From: Coriolopsis trogii
Lineage: Eukaryota > Basidiomycota > Agaricomycetes > Polyporales > Polyporaceae
Assembly: GCA_020543525.1 (NCBI GenBank)
Contig: JAHYIO010000009.1
Span: forward strand, 372,001 to 436,000
Length of the DNA stretch: 64,000 nucleotides
Direction of reading: 5' to 3'
Shown: positions 22,456 to 38,662 of the stretch, piece after piece
Numbering within the stretch: position 1 is the first letter of the stretch
How the letters are laid out: every line of letters starts with the position of its first letter
Position numbers and translations under genes: made by a program
Notes under the pieces: generated by a model
The model's input: only the letters and a program-made list of their open reading frames with translations
Told to the model about the DNA's origin: nothing
Database searches by the model: none

Positions 22456-24112
22456 TCACGATGTCGGCACCTCCTTGCTACCTATCGAAGTCCGTTCCCG
22501 GATCTTGCTCTTCTGCCTCGCCGCTTCTTCCTGCACCTTCAGCCCCTCCTTCCGCCACTGCACCTTTTCATAAGCGTCCCACTCGTCGCGAGCATCGATC
22601 CAGCGCTCCTGTACATCCCTCGCGTCAGAACGTGGTCCACGTATCGGGCCCGCGGCGGACGTCATCAGCGCGTAGGTGTTCGGCCGCTGAGTCGCCGGCT
22701 TGTCTGACGCATCGATCGTGTCTGGAGGCTGCCCCACTTCGGCCGGCGGTACAAATACGCAGCCGGTGGCTTTGTCGATGACGCGGGTGAGATGCAGCAT
22801 GGATTCCTTGTCCTGGAGAGGGATGATCCCCAATCAATGGCTGTCCGGAACTGAACTCATAGCAAGCGGAGATCAGGGGCTTACTTCTACGGCAAGAGTT
22901 TCAAAGCCCACGAGGGCAAAGTCTTCCACCAAAGAGCAAATGGCCATGTTGAGCGCAGCGTATCGCGGCGACTGTGTAGTAAGCAGGTTCTCGAGATAGG
23001 AAAGGTCCTGGACTTCGGTGTAGAAGTCGAGATTGAAGTCTGGAAAGGCGTGAGCTAGGAGCCCGACAGAAGGCGGAGATTGCGAAGAATGAAGTGTAAT
23101 GTGCTCAGTGCACACGTCTGTGTCCCGCACGATATACGTATATCCGCGACCCTTCACCACGAAGCGAAGAGCCAAGGAATGGGTACTCAGAATGCCCCAT
23201 TTGCGGTCATCCACATAAGCAGCGCACATAGCGCGAACGAAGAGCAGAAGTTCGCGAAGAGAATGCGTAAGAAGCGCATCAAAGCAGTGAAATCTGAATA
23301 TTCCTGATCGGTCTATCCAATGTTCTTGAAGGGAAAGTCGGTATAGGATGACAAGAGAAGCGGTGGATCAGCACCAGCAAAGGCTAATTTTCAAGGCAGA
23401 GGGCAGCGTAGGTGTCTAGGTGACGGAGTATGGCCGCCGTATGATCATTCTTCATGGGCGCGGGGCATGGGCGTGGAGACGAAGGCAGAATGTGGAACGC
23501 ACCGAGATCGCCGTACTGCTGGATTAGGTCTATCTTCGAAAGCACGTTGATGTGTGGCAACTCCAGGTGTAGCATGGCTCGCAGCGACAGCATGAGAACC
23601 GACACATACTTCGATGCGTCGGTGACATAATGGGCGTCGCAGAGGTGGACGGCCGCTAACTGGCCTAGCACCTTGCGTGGTCAACAAAGGTCTGGTCAAG
23701 ACTAAATGTATATGCTTACCCGGAAGCCGCTCTTTGTCAATTTCTTGATGATGTTCTTGACACTTGGATGATTCGTGCTCAACTCTACCTGGCCAGGGAG
23801 ATCGAAGAGAACGTAGTCATCCTTGTCCAACTCCTTCAGATGCTCCTCCAGCCAGTCGTAGTTTGCTTCTAGGTATTCCATGCAGTAGAGCATCGCACCA
23901 TTCGGTCCAAGCCCAAACTCGTTCATGACATCCTCCAACTTGATGAGGGACGCGATGTCGATAGTGCAGGGATATGGTATGTTCTCGTTCGCTGGGTCAA
24001 GGTTGACGATGGCAATCGGACGATGCAAAGCAGTGAACAGCTGGTGTTTGCCATAACAATATGTGGATTTTCCGCTTCCTGGCGAGCCGCAGACCACTTC
24101 ACCAAACGGCAT
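22456..24112 (-). CDS. GPN2: GPN-loop GTPase 2
   Basis: This small GTPase of the GPN family takes part in RNA polymerase II assembly and nuclear import (family knowledge). The start at 24112 gives [19 protein letters not shown], the usual N-terminus with the P-loop; an upstream in-frame ATG at 24130 is less typical. Seen in order: NLDPANE, the GPN signature within [24 protein letters not shown] (G3), then [15 protein letters not shown], the base-specificity motif [21 protein letters not shown] and a charged C-terminus ending KEVPTS at 22456. About five exons join in phase. The intron between QYGDL and DFNLDF (about 23042-23500) is roughly 460 bases, unusually long for this window. The gene is divergent from the RecQ helicase. 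Confidence 0.93.
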
Positions 24113-24440
24113 TGCGGGCAGAGTGAGCACCGAGGTGATGGAGGTACGGGAAAGAAGAGCAAGCGAGTCCTACTCCCTCAGCCACTGCTCAGAAATCACC
24201 CCTCTAATCATCCATGTCACGTGGTACGTACGAGAGACGCGAGGCGCGACGACGCGCCATAGTCTAAGTCACTGTCAATATACCACCACATCCTTCCAGT
24301 GTTGATCATCTTGCTTTCTCTGCTTGCATCTTTGACCGTCGTCCCGACGCGTCGACACACAACGTCTGTGTGGTGTCTGTAATTTGGAGGGCACACGCAA
24401 TACGAGATGTCCGGATTGATCGACGACGTCGAAGCTCAGG
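24113..24440. promoter_or_regulatory. Bidirectional promoter region of GPN2 and the RecQ helicase
   Basis: The region of about 330 bases between two head-to-head start codons must hold both promoters. No clear TATA element was seen. Confidence 0.5.
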
Positions 24441-28111
<3,671 letters not shown>

Positions 28112-28552
28112 ACGTGTGCGTTCATCTGCGCTGACAGGCCGACAGAACTGTATCCCTTGTATCCAGTAGTGCCGGAAGAGTGTATCATAGCATTGCGACA
28201 GCATGACATATGTGGTGTGTGTGTGTATATCCTAGTGCTACATGGCATAACTTACATTTGTCGCCGCCCGTGCGGCAATACACTAGTGGTAGTTCGGTAG
28301 TTGATTCGCGCCTCGTGGGGCGCGTACCGTCATAACTGCATATAATGTGATATCATACCAACCGCCTCGAGCGTCCACCTCCTGCCCCGTTTCCGTATCG
28401 TATGGTCGTGGCGGTCGTGGCGGTCGTAAAGCAAAAATAAGGCGTAGATCTGAGGGCATTAGGCTCCTCTGACGAATAAAGATAGGGCAAGGGGAGACGA
28501 GAAGAGCCGCGATGCTGCGGCCGGTATGTGACGTTCGAAGCACGAAGGCTGA
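28112..28552. other. Intergenic, convergent 3' ends
   Basis: This lies between the stops of the RecQ gene (+) and the unknown gene (-). It contains a short GT dinucleotide run (28211-28225). The minus-strand frame at 28283-28543 has no family features. Confidence 0.45.
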
Positions 28553-30624
28553 TCAGGTGCTGTTAGTGCTCTGCGGCTTGGGACGTTTGAGGGCAGAGCG
28601 GAGGGGCTGCTTGGGGATGAGTCGGTGCTGCATGTCGATGCGGACGCCATCCTCGTTCATCCACCCGGTGTTGGGCTCGGGGTAGTGCTACAAGAGCGAT
28701 ATGGGCACGCATGAGCAAGACCGCGGCGATAAGACAGAGGGTGGGACTCACAGCGAGGTCTGGTGGGTACTCATCCCCGGGCTGAGGCAGCTTGTACTGT
28801 CCGTCGTTCGTCCAGAGCTGGTCCCTGCACGCATCGGTCGGGAGCATTAGACGGAGTGCCGTAAGGAGGGATCACACGAGCAGATAGAACTCACCCGCGG
28901 CGGTTGAACCAGCCCTTCCTGCGGTTCTCTGGCGGGACGGGGGATGGACAGACGAGGTTCTCTGTCCAGCGGACGCTGCGCTTCGCGACTGCAGCTACGA
29001 CGAGAGCGCATCCATTGCTGGGTGCCGCGACAGTGGGGCTACTGGCATGCGGCGAACGGTTCTGCGCAGTAAGCGTGGTGGGAGGAGCATATTGCTGCTG
29101 CTGCTGGTGCTGCGGAGAAGTATATGTCGGGCTGTGTTGCGGGGACGTTGTGGATGTGCGCCGCTCCCTGTGCGGGGGCGAGGCGGACGAGGATGGCGGG
29201 GGCGGCGGAGGGTGCGAGGAAGAGCCCATGTCCATCCGGGGCTGGGGGCCGGGGCCTGCCGGGGGACTTTGACGGGAAGTCGGCGTGCGCGCCAAGGGCG
29301 GGGCTGCTGATGGAGACGACCGAGACGCCGGCGCGGGAGGACTGGTCCCCGACGGTGACGACGACGGCCCGCGTAGGACAGCGCCATCAGGTGGGCTAGC
29401 AACACTCCCAGACAGCCCTGGGGGCGCGCGCGGGTCGTCCGTCCGCGGGCTCTCCTCTCGATATGCGTATCGCGGGGGCGTGTAGGAACGGGGGATGTCG
29501 CGGGGCGCGCTGGTGGGCAACGTGGAGGAGGGCTCTCGCGTACGGTACGTACTTGCAGTGGGCACACGCTCGTCAGAGTCGCGGCGGAACGGCGTCGAGC
29601 TCCTCGAGGTGCTCGTCGGGTACGGGTAGCTCGTCGGGGCGGGCCAGCGCTGCGCACCGAGCATGTCGACGACCATGTCGTTCACGTGCGTCTCGGAGAC
29701 GATGGTGTCGCTGTCGCTGTCTGAGCCGTTGTCGAGGGGGGCGGAGGCGAGCTGGATGGGGGGGACGGCTGCGCGGGCGACGGATATACTTCGCTGGACG
29801 TGGCTCTCGGCGCGCGTGAGCGGAGGAGGGGCGGTGGAGCGGGGCGCGTTCGTGCTCTCTGCTGGGGGACGAGTCGACGCGGGGCGGGGAGGCGGGGCGA
29901 GCGCGGGCAGAGGTGGTGGACGAGAGGAGAGAGCATTGGGAACGGGAAGCGTACCGTGCGCGGCCAGCGTACTCTCCAACGTCTCCGTGCTACTGCTGGC
30001 GCGCGTCGACGAGATCTCGACAGAGGCGAACGTGGCTGTGTCCCCGTACAGCAACAAGTCCGTCTCCGACTCTCCGCTCGAAGAGTCCGACGACGGCGAA
30101 CTCGTCATCTCGTCATCCAGCGACACGGACGAGATCGACCGCTCGTAGATGTACACATCGCTTGTCAGACTCGGGTATATACCGTAGCTTTTCTGCGACT
30201 TCGAGTGCTTCGTTTCCACGGGCCATGCTACAGCCTGGTTCGCCCCGGGGATGTGTACGAGACGGTTGTCCTGGGAGGGAGGCGCTGCCGGCAGCTGCTT
30301 CCTCTCCACGTCGGCGTGCGGCGCATGGTACGCCGTCGCCTGTCTAGTGTTCCATTGCGCTCCGCCTCCAGTCGTCGGCCGGGTCTGAGCAGCCTCAAAC
30401 TTGCTGCTGGTCATGACCGGGGCGGTGGGCGGGGCTGGGTGAGAAGGGAGGGTGGGGTTCTTGAAGACGTGAACGGAGAAGCCTTGAGGGGCGTTGGGAA
30501 AGAGCTGCACAGCACTCGTTACACCCGGTAGTCCCCCATATACCGACGACAGCGTACGCACCCTCGAGCCGTTGGTATTACGGCGGCTAGCGCCTTTGGC
30601 GTTGAGACCGAGCGAAGAGAGCAT
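28553..30624 (-). CDS. Conserved protein of unknown function, disordered with a conserved C-terminal block
   Basis: No enzyme domain is recognised. Three exons join in phase: a long exon from 30624 (MLSSLGLNAKGASRRN), then DQLWTNDGQYKLPQPGDEYPPDL and HYPEPNTGWMNEDGVRIDM, with the stop at 28553. Most of the roughly 640 residues are Pro/Ser/Thr-rich with Gln runs and look disordered. The last 110 residues are different in character: RSVRWTENLVCPSPVPP, RRKGWFNRRGDQLWTND, then RLIPKQPLRSALKRPKPQ. This has the look of a conserved block; I believe similar blocks occur in other Agaricomycetes, from memory and unverified. The K-R-S-V-R-W string fits the RVxF-type docking pattern for protein phosphatase 1, but such short motifs occur by chance. 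Location is unknown. Confidence 0.75.
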
Positions 30625-31356
30625 CCTGAGCCGTGAGCTGGCGAAGCGGGGCGGGCATGCCAGCGCAGACGACCAGCTCTCACTTATAATGAAACACGGT
30701 CTAGACGATCAGGGAGGACTGCTGTGAACGGGAGGCATGGTCTCATACACGAGTGTTCCATTTGGCAGAACATGCGGGCCAATATCTCAGAGCCTGACAC
30801 GCTTCCCCCAGCACGGCTGCCGCAGAGAAGATCGGGGCGTGTGAAGAGCGATAGGACCGGTGCATCTCCTCAGTAGCTCCTCCGAGAGCGCAAGCGTAAT
30901 CTAACAATGCATCATTCACGGACAGTGCTGCTGCAGGCCACGGAGAGGCTGATATACACTCACCTGGCGTCACTCGTCCATGAACGCGGGAACATGGTCA
31001 TGGCCAGAAGACAGCCAAACCGAGCTTGGACGATCTGCAGCGCAAAGGATCATGCAGTCCCCTCTACTCACCTATCTCACCAACGTTGGCAGCCGCGACA
31101 AGGGTCGAGTCCAGCCGTCGACGCGGGCGCTGAGTCGCAGTATAGTAGCACGACGATGCCATGAGGCCACGGCCTTACCTCAGTGCACTGATCCGGTGGG
31201 CGTCGCAAAGCAAGCGCGCAGCGAAAAGGGCACGCGTAACACGCTCCGTACGCCTCCTGTCTCGCGCGGGGGCCAACCAGCAATCACTCGCATATTCACT
31301 CTAAACGGCAAAACCGGGCGGGGACCAAGAACCGGACCGTATGTACACGACATTGA
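30625..31356. other. Intergenic, no gene recognised
   Basis: This lies between the stop of CFT1 and the start of the unknown gene, both on the minus strand. The + frame at 30980-31750 runs into the CFT1 coding exons as antisense and shows no family features. Confidence 0.45.
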
Positions 31357-34300
31357 TCACCATGCGCCGTCGAGGGACACCCAGTCCTTGAGCACCGTCG
31401 CCCGGTCTGTCCCAATCTGCCGCGTCACCTCGTTCTGGCGAGAGATGGGGAGCTCCTCGAACGTCGCCAGCAGGTTTCCGTCCAGGATCCCTTTCGATAG
31501 CGGCCTCGAGACATACTCGTTTCTGACCATGCTGCACCGTGTATCAGCCGCTGCACGCGCAGATTCCGCACCCCCGCACGGGCCCACTCACCGGAATGCC
31601 TTGGGGTTAAGGGCCGCCACATGTTGCACGGTACGGATCAGCTGCCCTTGGAGGAGGTGCAGCCTTTTGAACGCGCCCTCGTCGACATACGTCAACGTGG
31701 CCAGCGAGCCGTCGACCGAACCTGGACAAACCTCGTCAAAATCCCGCTGATGGTCTTCCCCTGAATGTCACTTACCGCAGACGAGCCTCGCCTGAGGAAT
31801 CTCCGGGTCGCCTGTCTTCGGCCGACGGGCTACCAGCAACGAGCTCCGGTACTCCGTCTGGCCGTGGAACTCGGTGCGGCGAAGTAAGTGCTGGCCGCTC
31901 TTCGATTCGGGGTCTAGAGTTTATGTCAGTTCCGGGCCGTGGTGGTTTGCTCCGGGTGGCACTTACCATGCGGATCATACGCGTACAACCTGACAATCCC
32001 TTCTTCGTCACAAGTCACGATAGACAGGTGCCCGTCAGCAAAGAAGAGGTCGGCTCGCGTGACGCAGCAGCGGTATGGGTCCTTCCCGAGGATCACGAGC
32101 TTGTACGGGTCCTCCTGCGCAAACGCAAAGTCGGTCAGCAGACAGCGCGAGGGGCGAAAAGCTGCAGCTAGCCGACCTGGAACGCCACAAACCACACGCT
32201 CTTGACCGCGTCGCCAATCACCAGCAGGTTCTTGACCGCTCGCAAAGACGTGACGAACACGCCCACGTCGAGGAATGCTACGCCGACTAGTCGCTCGTCC
32301 AAGTCGAACGCTCTCACGAAGATCTGACACAGCACATTTCAGCGTGTGCCGGCGGAGCGTCGTACGAAGGACCACGCTCTGTCTACGCACCTTTTGGCCC
32401 ATGGACGATACGAGATAACCATTCATGCCACACAGGAAGGTCACTGGGCCCTTGGCATCGTCGCGACAGAGAAGCTTCAGTCGCCACCACCTCTTGATGT
32501 TCATGCTCGCGTCCGGCACCACTTCGACGATCTCGAAGATGTACACCTAGCCCGAACCCATCAACCCTAGTCGCAAGAACCATCCACAGCGGAACACTCA
32601 CCGCGCCCTTGACTGCCAGATCCTCGCCTCGGTTGATGGTGGTGCCGACGGCCACGAAGTCCTTCATGCCAGACTCCGTGCTCACGGTCTCGAGCGGCAC
32701 GGACACCACACAGTTCACAAACTCGTTTGGCGCGAACTCGTATCTGGGCGCATACTGAATCAGCAGCACCGCACTAGAACCCCTCGTATCACATACCCGT
32801 CCATCGTAACCCAGCCATCAGGCGAGATAAGCTCGAGTGTAGACGTTTCACAGTGAGGGAAGGAGATGTTGGCACCTGAGATCAGGACGCATTCGTTAGC
32901 GACGCGTAGACAAGATAGCGACGACGCTTTATATCTCACTATCGGGCTCCCAGATGATGTTCCCGTCATCGTCATATGACGCGAACCGGTTCATGAAGGA
33001 CGAGGCCGCGACTATTAACGACGTGGAAGCATCGAACACGATGTTGGAGTACGGTCGCGAGCGTGGAACAGACCGCGCAGGTAAATGGGCGTCCAGCTGG
33101 ACGTCAGGCATCCATTCTGCCAGGCTGGGGCCCTGAGCGTCAAAATCAAGGGTCAGTCCTCGGCAATGCAAGAGCTCCGTGCACAGCCGCACCTCTTCAG
33201 AATAGAGTAGGAAATCCCCCTTGGAGTCCCATAAGGAGCATGTAGTGAAGGCGTGCACGACGTTGTGGCCGGACGGGAACACTCGAACTCCACCCTTGTC
33301 CGTGGCCACGATCCAGCATGGCCGATCGCCCGTGAAGAACACACCGGAGTACGTCTGGCCTGGCGCAGGGGAGGTCACGAATGGTAGGAGAAGGCGCGAG
33401 ATGCGCTTCTGCTCGGCCAGAACCGACTTTTGCTCTTCCTCCGCATGCTGGATGTCAAACGCTCTCGACGCCACCTTGACGAACTTGACGAGCAGTGTCG
33501 AGGATCGGGCAGAGGGCAGAGGGTCAGTAGGGGGCGCTGCAGCCACTGCTTCATAGATCGCGAGCAAGCCCGATCGCAAGAACACCTGCGTCGATCTCTT
33601 TCAGGACTCGAACGCGAACAGCACACAGGTACAGACTTACGACGAGATGCGGCCGCGGCTGTGACTCTCCCAACGGCGCTATGACGATCTGCTCAATGTC
33701 CAGCTCCTGCGGCTTCCTTGGAGGATCCTGGGGCAGCGACAAAGCGGGTGCGTCCAGCGAGTCCGTCAGCACGGGGTCCAGGGTCGCGAGCAGACTCGTG
33801 GAGAAGGCCAGCGTCAGCGTCGGCAGCGTCCAGATCTGTCAGCTGGACGGTCAGCGGTATTTGGAAGCTCCGTGCATGAACTCCTCACCTCGACAACGCC
33901 CTGTGGGCGGACCAGGACTAGCCACTGCGTCTTGCTGCCCGCGTTCATGACACCTTGTAACGTCGCGGTTGCAGTCTCTGTCGGTGCGTCTGCGTTCAGG
34001 AACGTCTGGAAGAGGCCGCTGGTGTCCGTGTAAAAGTATCCCGCAAGATAGCGAGAGGTCTGGCCGAGCGCGATGAGGGGCATGATGACTACGATGCAGT
34101 ACGGCAACGCTCTCACCTTGTCTCCCATAGGCGACATGTCTTTTCGCCGGATTTTCCCCCGTTCGGTCACGCCCACGAACAGCCCGATCGTGTCGTCCTC
34201 GCGTATGATGAGTATGAATGGGTCGCATATGCTACACGACTTAATCCTTGGCCGCGGAGTGCTACCGTCGAGGTCCTTGATGCTCTGTCGTTCTGTACCA

Positions 34301-36880
34301 TCTGATCCTCCAACAGCTCAGCAAAGGTAGGATTATGGTGGAGTCGAGACATACCAGGCTCAAGAACACGAATCACATTCGTCACATTGAACATGACATG
34401 CAGTATCGCTGTACCTTGGAAGAACGGGGCCGCACCGAGCGTCACTCCAGGTATTCGGGTGGTGATCGTGATGTCGGACTGGGACGAGCGAGTGGCGATA
34501 CGGGACAATCCCGGCGAAGGGTTAGCGTCGGTGCTGATGATGACGGTGTCGTGCTCGGTCCGCGCAGGATTCGAAGACTGTCGGATGGGGAGAGACCACA
34601 TGCCACGACCACCTCCGATGATGTGCAATTTGCGCTTCGACCGAGTGGGCATGTCTCGCTAATGGGGTCTCAGCGTCCGACTGGCACAAACATGGAGGCA
34701 ACACCCACTTGAAAGAGATGGAATCCGCCAAGCTGCCCGGAGCCCGTAGCCATGATCAACTCAGGTACTTGTCGGTCCTGGGCGAGCGCTGAGTGTCTAG
34801 ACGGCATCGAGGGAGTATCAGCACATACCCCATTCCGCGCAATGCCAAAAGTCATGTCTGATATTGGCCCGTGTGCAGGGATTGCGTCGCAGAGCGATAG
34901 GTGTACGACCGTGCGCTTCCGCACCGAAGTGCCCACGCCGTTCGTCGTTCCATTCACTGCAGGCTTGTCCGCATCGGTCGACGGCCCATACAGATCTCCA
35001 GTGTCTGTGAGCACTCCTGCTAGTAACGTCACGGGGCATGACTCACCTTCGTCGTCGTCTAGAACGTCCATCGCGTTCGTCGTGTCCACCACAGCCGCTG
35101 GGCCATCTGACATATCCACATCCTCGTCGACGATCTCTTCTTCCACCCGAGCAGTGCGAAGCAACACAGACGGTCCGACGGTGCTTCCGACGAAAACAAA
35201 GTCGTCCGCTACTCTCTTCACGATGGCTGGAATTGTCGTCCGAGCGAGTGCGGTGGACATAGTAAGGCGCGAGACGTTTTTGCCATCCAGTATGAGCTCG
35301 ATGGGATAGACGGTGCCATCGGGATGGATGAGGAACAAGGTGCGCTCGTCCACGAAAGTGAAACGCGACCCCTCAAGCCTGAGGTCTCGCGTCTGTTCCT
35401 GTGGGTTCAGTGTGGGCATAGGCAAGTCGCTCGTTCTCGGAGGCCACCCGTTCACGGGGAGGATCACTCGACGGCCGGACTGGTCGACAAAGAGAATGGA
35501 GTTGCTCGCGAGAATAACCACACCACCGGTAGCGGTAGAGCATGGTGTGAGCGCAAAGCAGTCGTACGGCAGACCGTCGACCGCAGTAATGACAGGGTAG
35601 TTGTTGGTGATCAGGTCGAGCGAGAATATGTAGAGGCCGACCGTGTCTTTGAACTCCTTGAGTCGGCTACCTCATATGGTTAGCTCGAGTATAAGGCAAA
35701 AACAAGGAATGACATACCCCGTCCATGTCTGCTGATATTGGCACAAGACAGCGACGGTCGGACTGTGGAAGCCAGGGAGAAAGGCAAAGTCGATGACATT
35801 TCGGATACGCTTGTCTACGTCGTTTGCCAGATCGAGGACGAAGCTAGGCGAGTACGGGACGTCCCTGGCTTGACTGGATTCTTGCTCAATCAGGTCGAGT
35901 TCGGCCTGGCTTTGATAGAAGGGAAGTATTGCCAGTGAGTCCTTCGGCAAAGAGAGTGCGGCGACACGGGATTGCGGGTCCACGCGAAGCTCTGAACGGA
36001 AGAGAGAAGAGTCGAGGGCCATCTACACGTACGTCAGCTCCTCTTAGTGCAAACGTGTGTGAACTGGGGATTTGGACGGCGCTGGTTCATAGGGTGAGGT
36101 ATGCGTCCAACAAGTGCGACGTACCAGCTGAGGGGCTCGCTCATAGGTGTGGATAGAGACCGTAATGACATCGTGCGTGGCTTCCGACCATTCGAGGAGA
36201 GCAAGCTACCAGCGGTACAAGAGGATTCCTTGAGTAGAGCGCTAGCCATGATGATTCTGTAGCTGCGCACCTTCGCGTCCTTTAACGAGACTAACAGCCT
36301 GTCCAGCTTGTCTTCGAGCGAGTGGACGGTACGGATGGCTTCGAGACCTGTGACGGTCCCGTGGAGCCTGTGTTCACGGACAAGGTAGATGCGGTTGACT
36401 GTGGGTGGATGGGGGAGGCCATTCTGACCAGTAGACTGAGGGTGAGGACACGAAAAGACGGTCAGCTAAAACTCTTCTATGCTCGCGCACGCAGTCGATG
36501 ATGGAAAAGATGGCATTGTGGTCTGCAAAGTGCGACAAGAGGGTCTGTACTCGGACCGTATTCACCTTGACCGTACCCATGTTCACGAAGCCCTCGCCGG
36601 ACGCGTCCATCTCGACTTCGCCCTCGACTGCTTCCGTCCCGACACGTACGCCCGTCCTCCGCTCCCTCTCCTTCTCCCTCTGCGTCGATATGGGTGCGGG
36701 CTCCTCTCTGACTTCGAAAATCCGGAGGAGGCTCGAACGCGCCACGACGACGTTGAACAGCGTCCGGCCGGATTGCGAAGACGAGGAGCCGGCGTCGGAA
36801 AGAGTGGAAGGAGTGAATTTGAGACATGCTGCAAATTCCACGCCGCTTGGAGGAAGAATCTCCTGGCGAAGGGTGTGCAT
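31357..36880 (-). CDS. CFT1: Cleavage and polyadenylation specificity factor subunit, CFT1/CPSF160
   Basis: This is the large WD-propeller scaffold of the pre-mRNA 3' end processing complex in the nucleus, which helps recognise the poly(A) signal. The start at 36880 gives MHTLRQEILPPSGVEFAACL, matching the family N-terminus (hydrophobic, PPTGxEF-like). Diagnostic blocks follow: FNVVVARSSLLRIFEV, SLPKDSLAILPF, NVIDFAFLPGFHSPTVAVL with YQQTWTG, VDGLPYDCFALTPCSTATGG, and IELILDGKNVSRL. The CPSF-A C-terminal domain ends NPKAFRMVRNEYV ... ILDGNLLATFEELPISRQNE and WVSLDGAW at 31357. There are many short introns and the product is near 1,400 residues, as usual. Individual exon borders in 32000-34300 were not all resolved. 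No oddity was seen. Confidence 0.93.
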
Positions 36881-37482
36881 CTCTCCGTCCACCTCAAGTT
36901 TTCGCCCGTGTAACTGTCTGAGTGTTGGAGGTCGTCCGTACAGCAGTGTACTTGGGCGCCTCCTGGCAGGTGCGTTGTTATGGCTTGTTTGGCCAGGTAC
37001 TGAACGTGCGCCAATCTTTGGACGCACTTGTCTTGTGCCAAGCTACCACATGAGGAGGCACACGACTCGACGTGTCCGAGCCATTACTCAGAAATCAAAG
37101 CGTGTATGAACCTGCGTTGAGCGGGCAGCAGTCCATGATCGAGAGACTGACTAGGTGCCTCTTCAGTCTATGTGTAGGCAGATGTTGACATCGAGATTCC
37201 GAGGCCCGATACAGTACAATAAGTAAGTAGTAGTGCCTCATGAGCGATATACCGATCCGATAAACCGGTCTTCACAGAGTGGAAGAGACTCAGTCAGCAA
37301 AGTCGATTACTTATACATGCGCAGTGAAGCTGAATATGACGACATACCCTCCCACACCTGGGCCTGACCCATCTCGTCCACCGAGTTTCTCTGGTATATA
37401 AGGTCCGTTTGGTGAGAGAACGGTCCACCCATCCACCCACTCCTCAGCTCGCGCCCGCTACCTCCTCACAACATCTCAAGAC
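36881..37482. promoter_or_regulatory. Divergent promoter region of CFT1 and a GST gene
   Basis: Two start codons face away from each other across about 600 bases. Only the GST side shows a clear TATA-like box (37395-37402). Confidence 0.45.
37395..37402 (+). promoter_or_regulatory. Probable TATA element of the Cys-type GST
   Basis: TATATAAG lies about 85 bases upstream of the start codon at 37483, as expected for a strongly regulated fungal gene. Confidence 0.55.
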
Positions 37483-38446
37483 ATGCCTGAAAGAATCACT
37501 TTGTACACCGCGAAGGTGCGTCCAGGACCCATGACTGCTACTGCCCAGCTCACATAATCTGCGTTAGGTCTGCCCCTACGCACACAGGGTATCATCTGAC
37601 TTTTCGCTGCATATACGCCGTCGGTAACTTACGAGCTCTGTACTAGGCTGAGATCGCTCTTGCCGAAGCCAAAGCTCCGTTCACCAGGTTTGAGATCGAT
37701 CTGCAGAACAAGCCCGAGTGGTACGCACCCAAAGTGAACCCCGCGAGCAAGGTACGTATCTCGCCGCCGAACTACTCTCACGCACCGCCGATACTCATGA
37801 TTGACGTTGTGTGCCACTGCCAGGTTCCCGCCATCGCATACGGTGGTCCGGATGTGCCTCCCGACCAGCCCTCCCCTGAGTCCGTCAAGCTCGCCGAGTC
37901 CCTCGTCCTCGTCGAGTTCATCGGCGACCTCTTCCCTGAGTCTGGTATTGTTCCCAAGGACCCCGTGAAGCGCGCGCAGGCCCGCTTCTTCGTTGAGGGA
38001 GTCTCGAGCAAGCTCACCCCTGCCTGGTTTGGGTACCAGACGCGCAACGCTCCGGTCGAGGACTACTACAAGGCACTGGAGTACATTCAATCTCTGCTGC
38101 CTGAGTCAGGCTTCGCTGTCGGGGAGTACTCCCTCGCCGACATCGCCATCACGCCGTTCTTGGCCCGCGCGCGTATCTCGTTGCTGAACGACATCGGCGC
38201 GTTCCCAGTCGGCGACGGCAAGAAGGTGTACGAGACGATTACGACTGGCAAGTTTGCGCGCATTGGGAAGTACATCGACGACCTCTTCGCTCGTGAGAGC
38301 TTCAAGGCGACGTTTGACGAGGTAGGCTCCAGCCTACGGGACATCATCGACTCATTATTCCAGCATGCTAACGTGCATCTTTGCAGGCGTACGTCACGGA
38401 AGTGTTCAAGAAGCGTTTCGCGAGCCTTCGTGATCAGGCGAAGTAA
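37483..38446 (+). CDS. Glutathione S-transferase, Cys-type (omega-like)
   Basis: This thiol-transferase-type GST is expected in the cytosol, acting on glutathione conjugates or disulfides. Five exons: MPERITLYTAK (from 37483), VCPYAHR (a 21-base micro-exon, about 37568-37588), AEIALAEAKAPFTRF through KVNPASK, VPAIAYGGPD through FKATFDE, and AYVTEVFKKRFASLRDQAK ending at 38446. The active site is C-P-Y-A-H-R, so the catalytic Cys is present. The GSH-binding VPAI and ESVKLAESLVLVEFIG are present, as is FAVGEYSLADIAITPFLAR. It is the intact Cys-type relative of the Ser-type copies at 13-22 kb, and shares their intron positions around the K|VPAI and DE junctions. Length and fold are normal. Confidence 0.92.
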
Positions 38447-38662
38447 CCGATTCGGAACATTGGCGTAGTGTAGGCTATGAAGAACTTGAATGCAAATGTT
38501 AACCTTTCGGTGTAGTATGCAATTGACTGGCTTTGAAGGGAGCTCTTCCATATAACAGCTACTACCGTCACTCTCCTGATCAGCCACACTGTCTATACCC
38601 TGTGAGGAGCCTTGCTGCTATGTATGCTTTACAGAATCATCACCTTGACAACACACTGCAAG

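Noticed and set aside
22369..22781. + strand frames over the GPN2 C-terminus
   Set aside because: Antisense to the last GPN2 exon; no family features.
28211..28230. Short GT repeat as a telomeric or regulatory element
   Set aside because: It is a brief microsatellite in a convergent 3' spacer with no further structure.
28891..29936. + strand and second minus-strand frames within the unknown gene at 28.6-30.6 kb
   Set aside because: They overlap the chosen long frame, which alone splices into the conserved-looking C-terminal exons.
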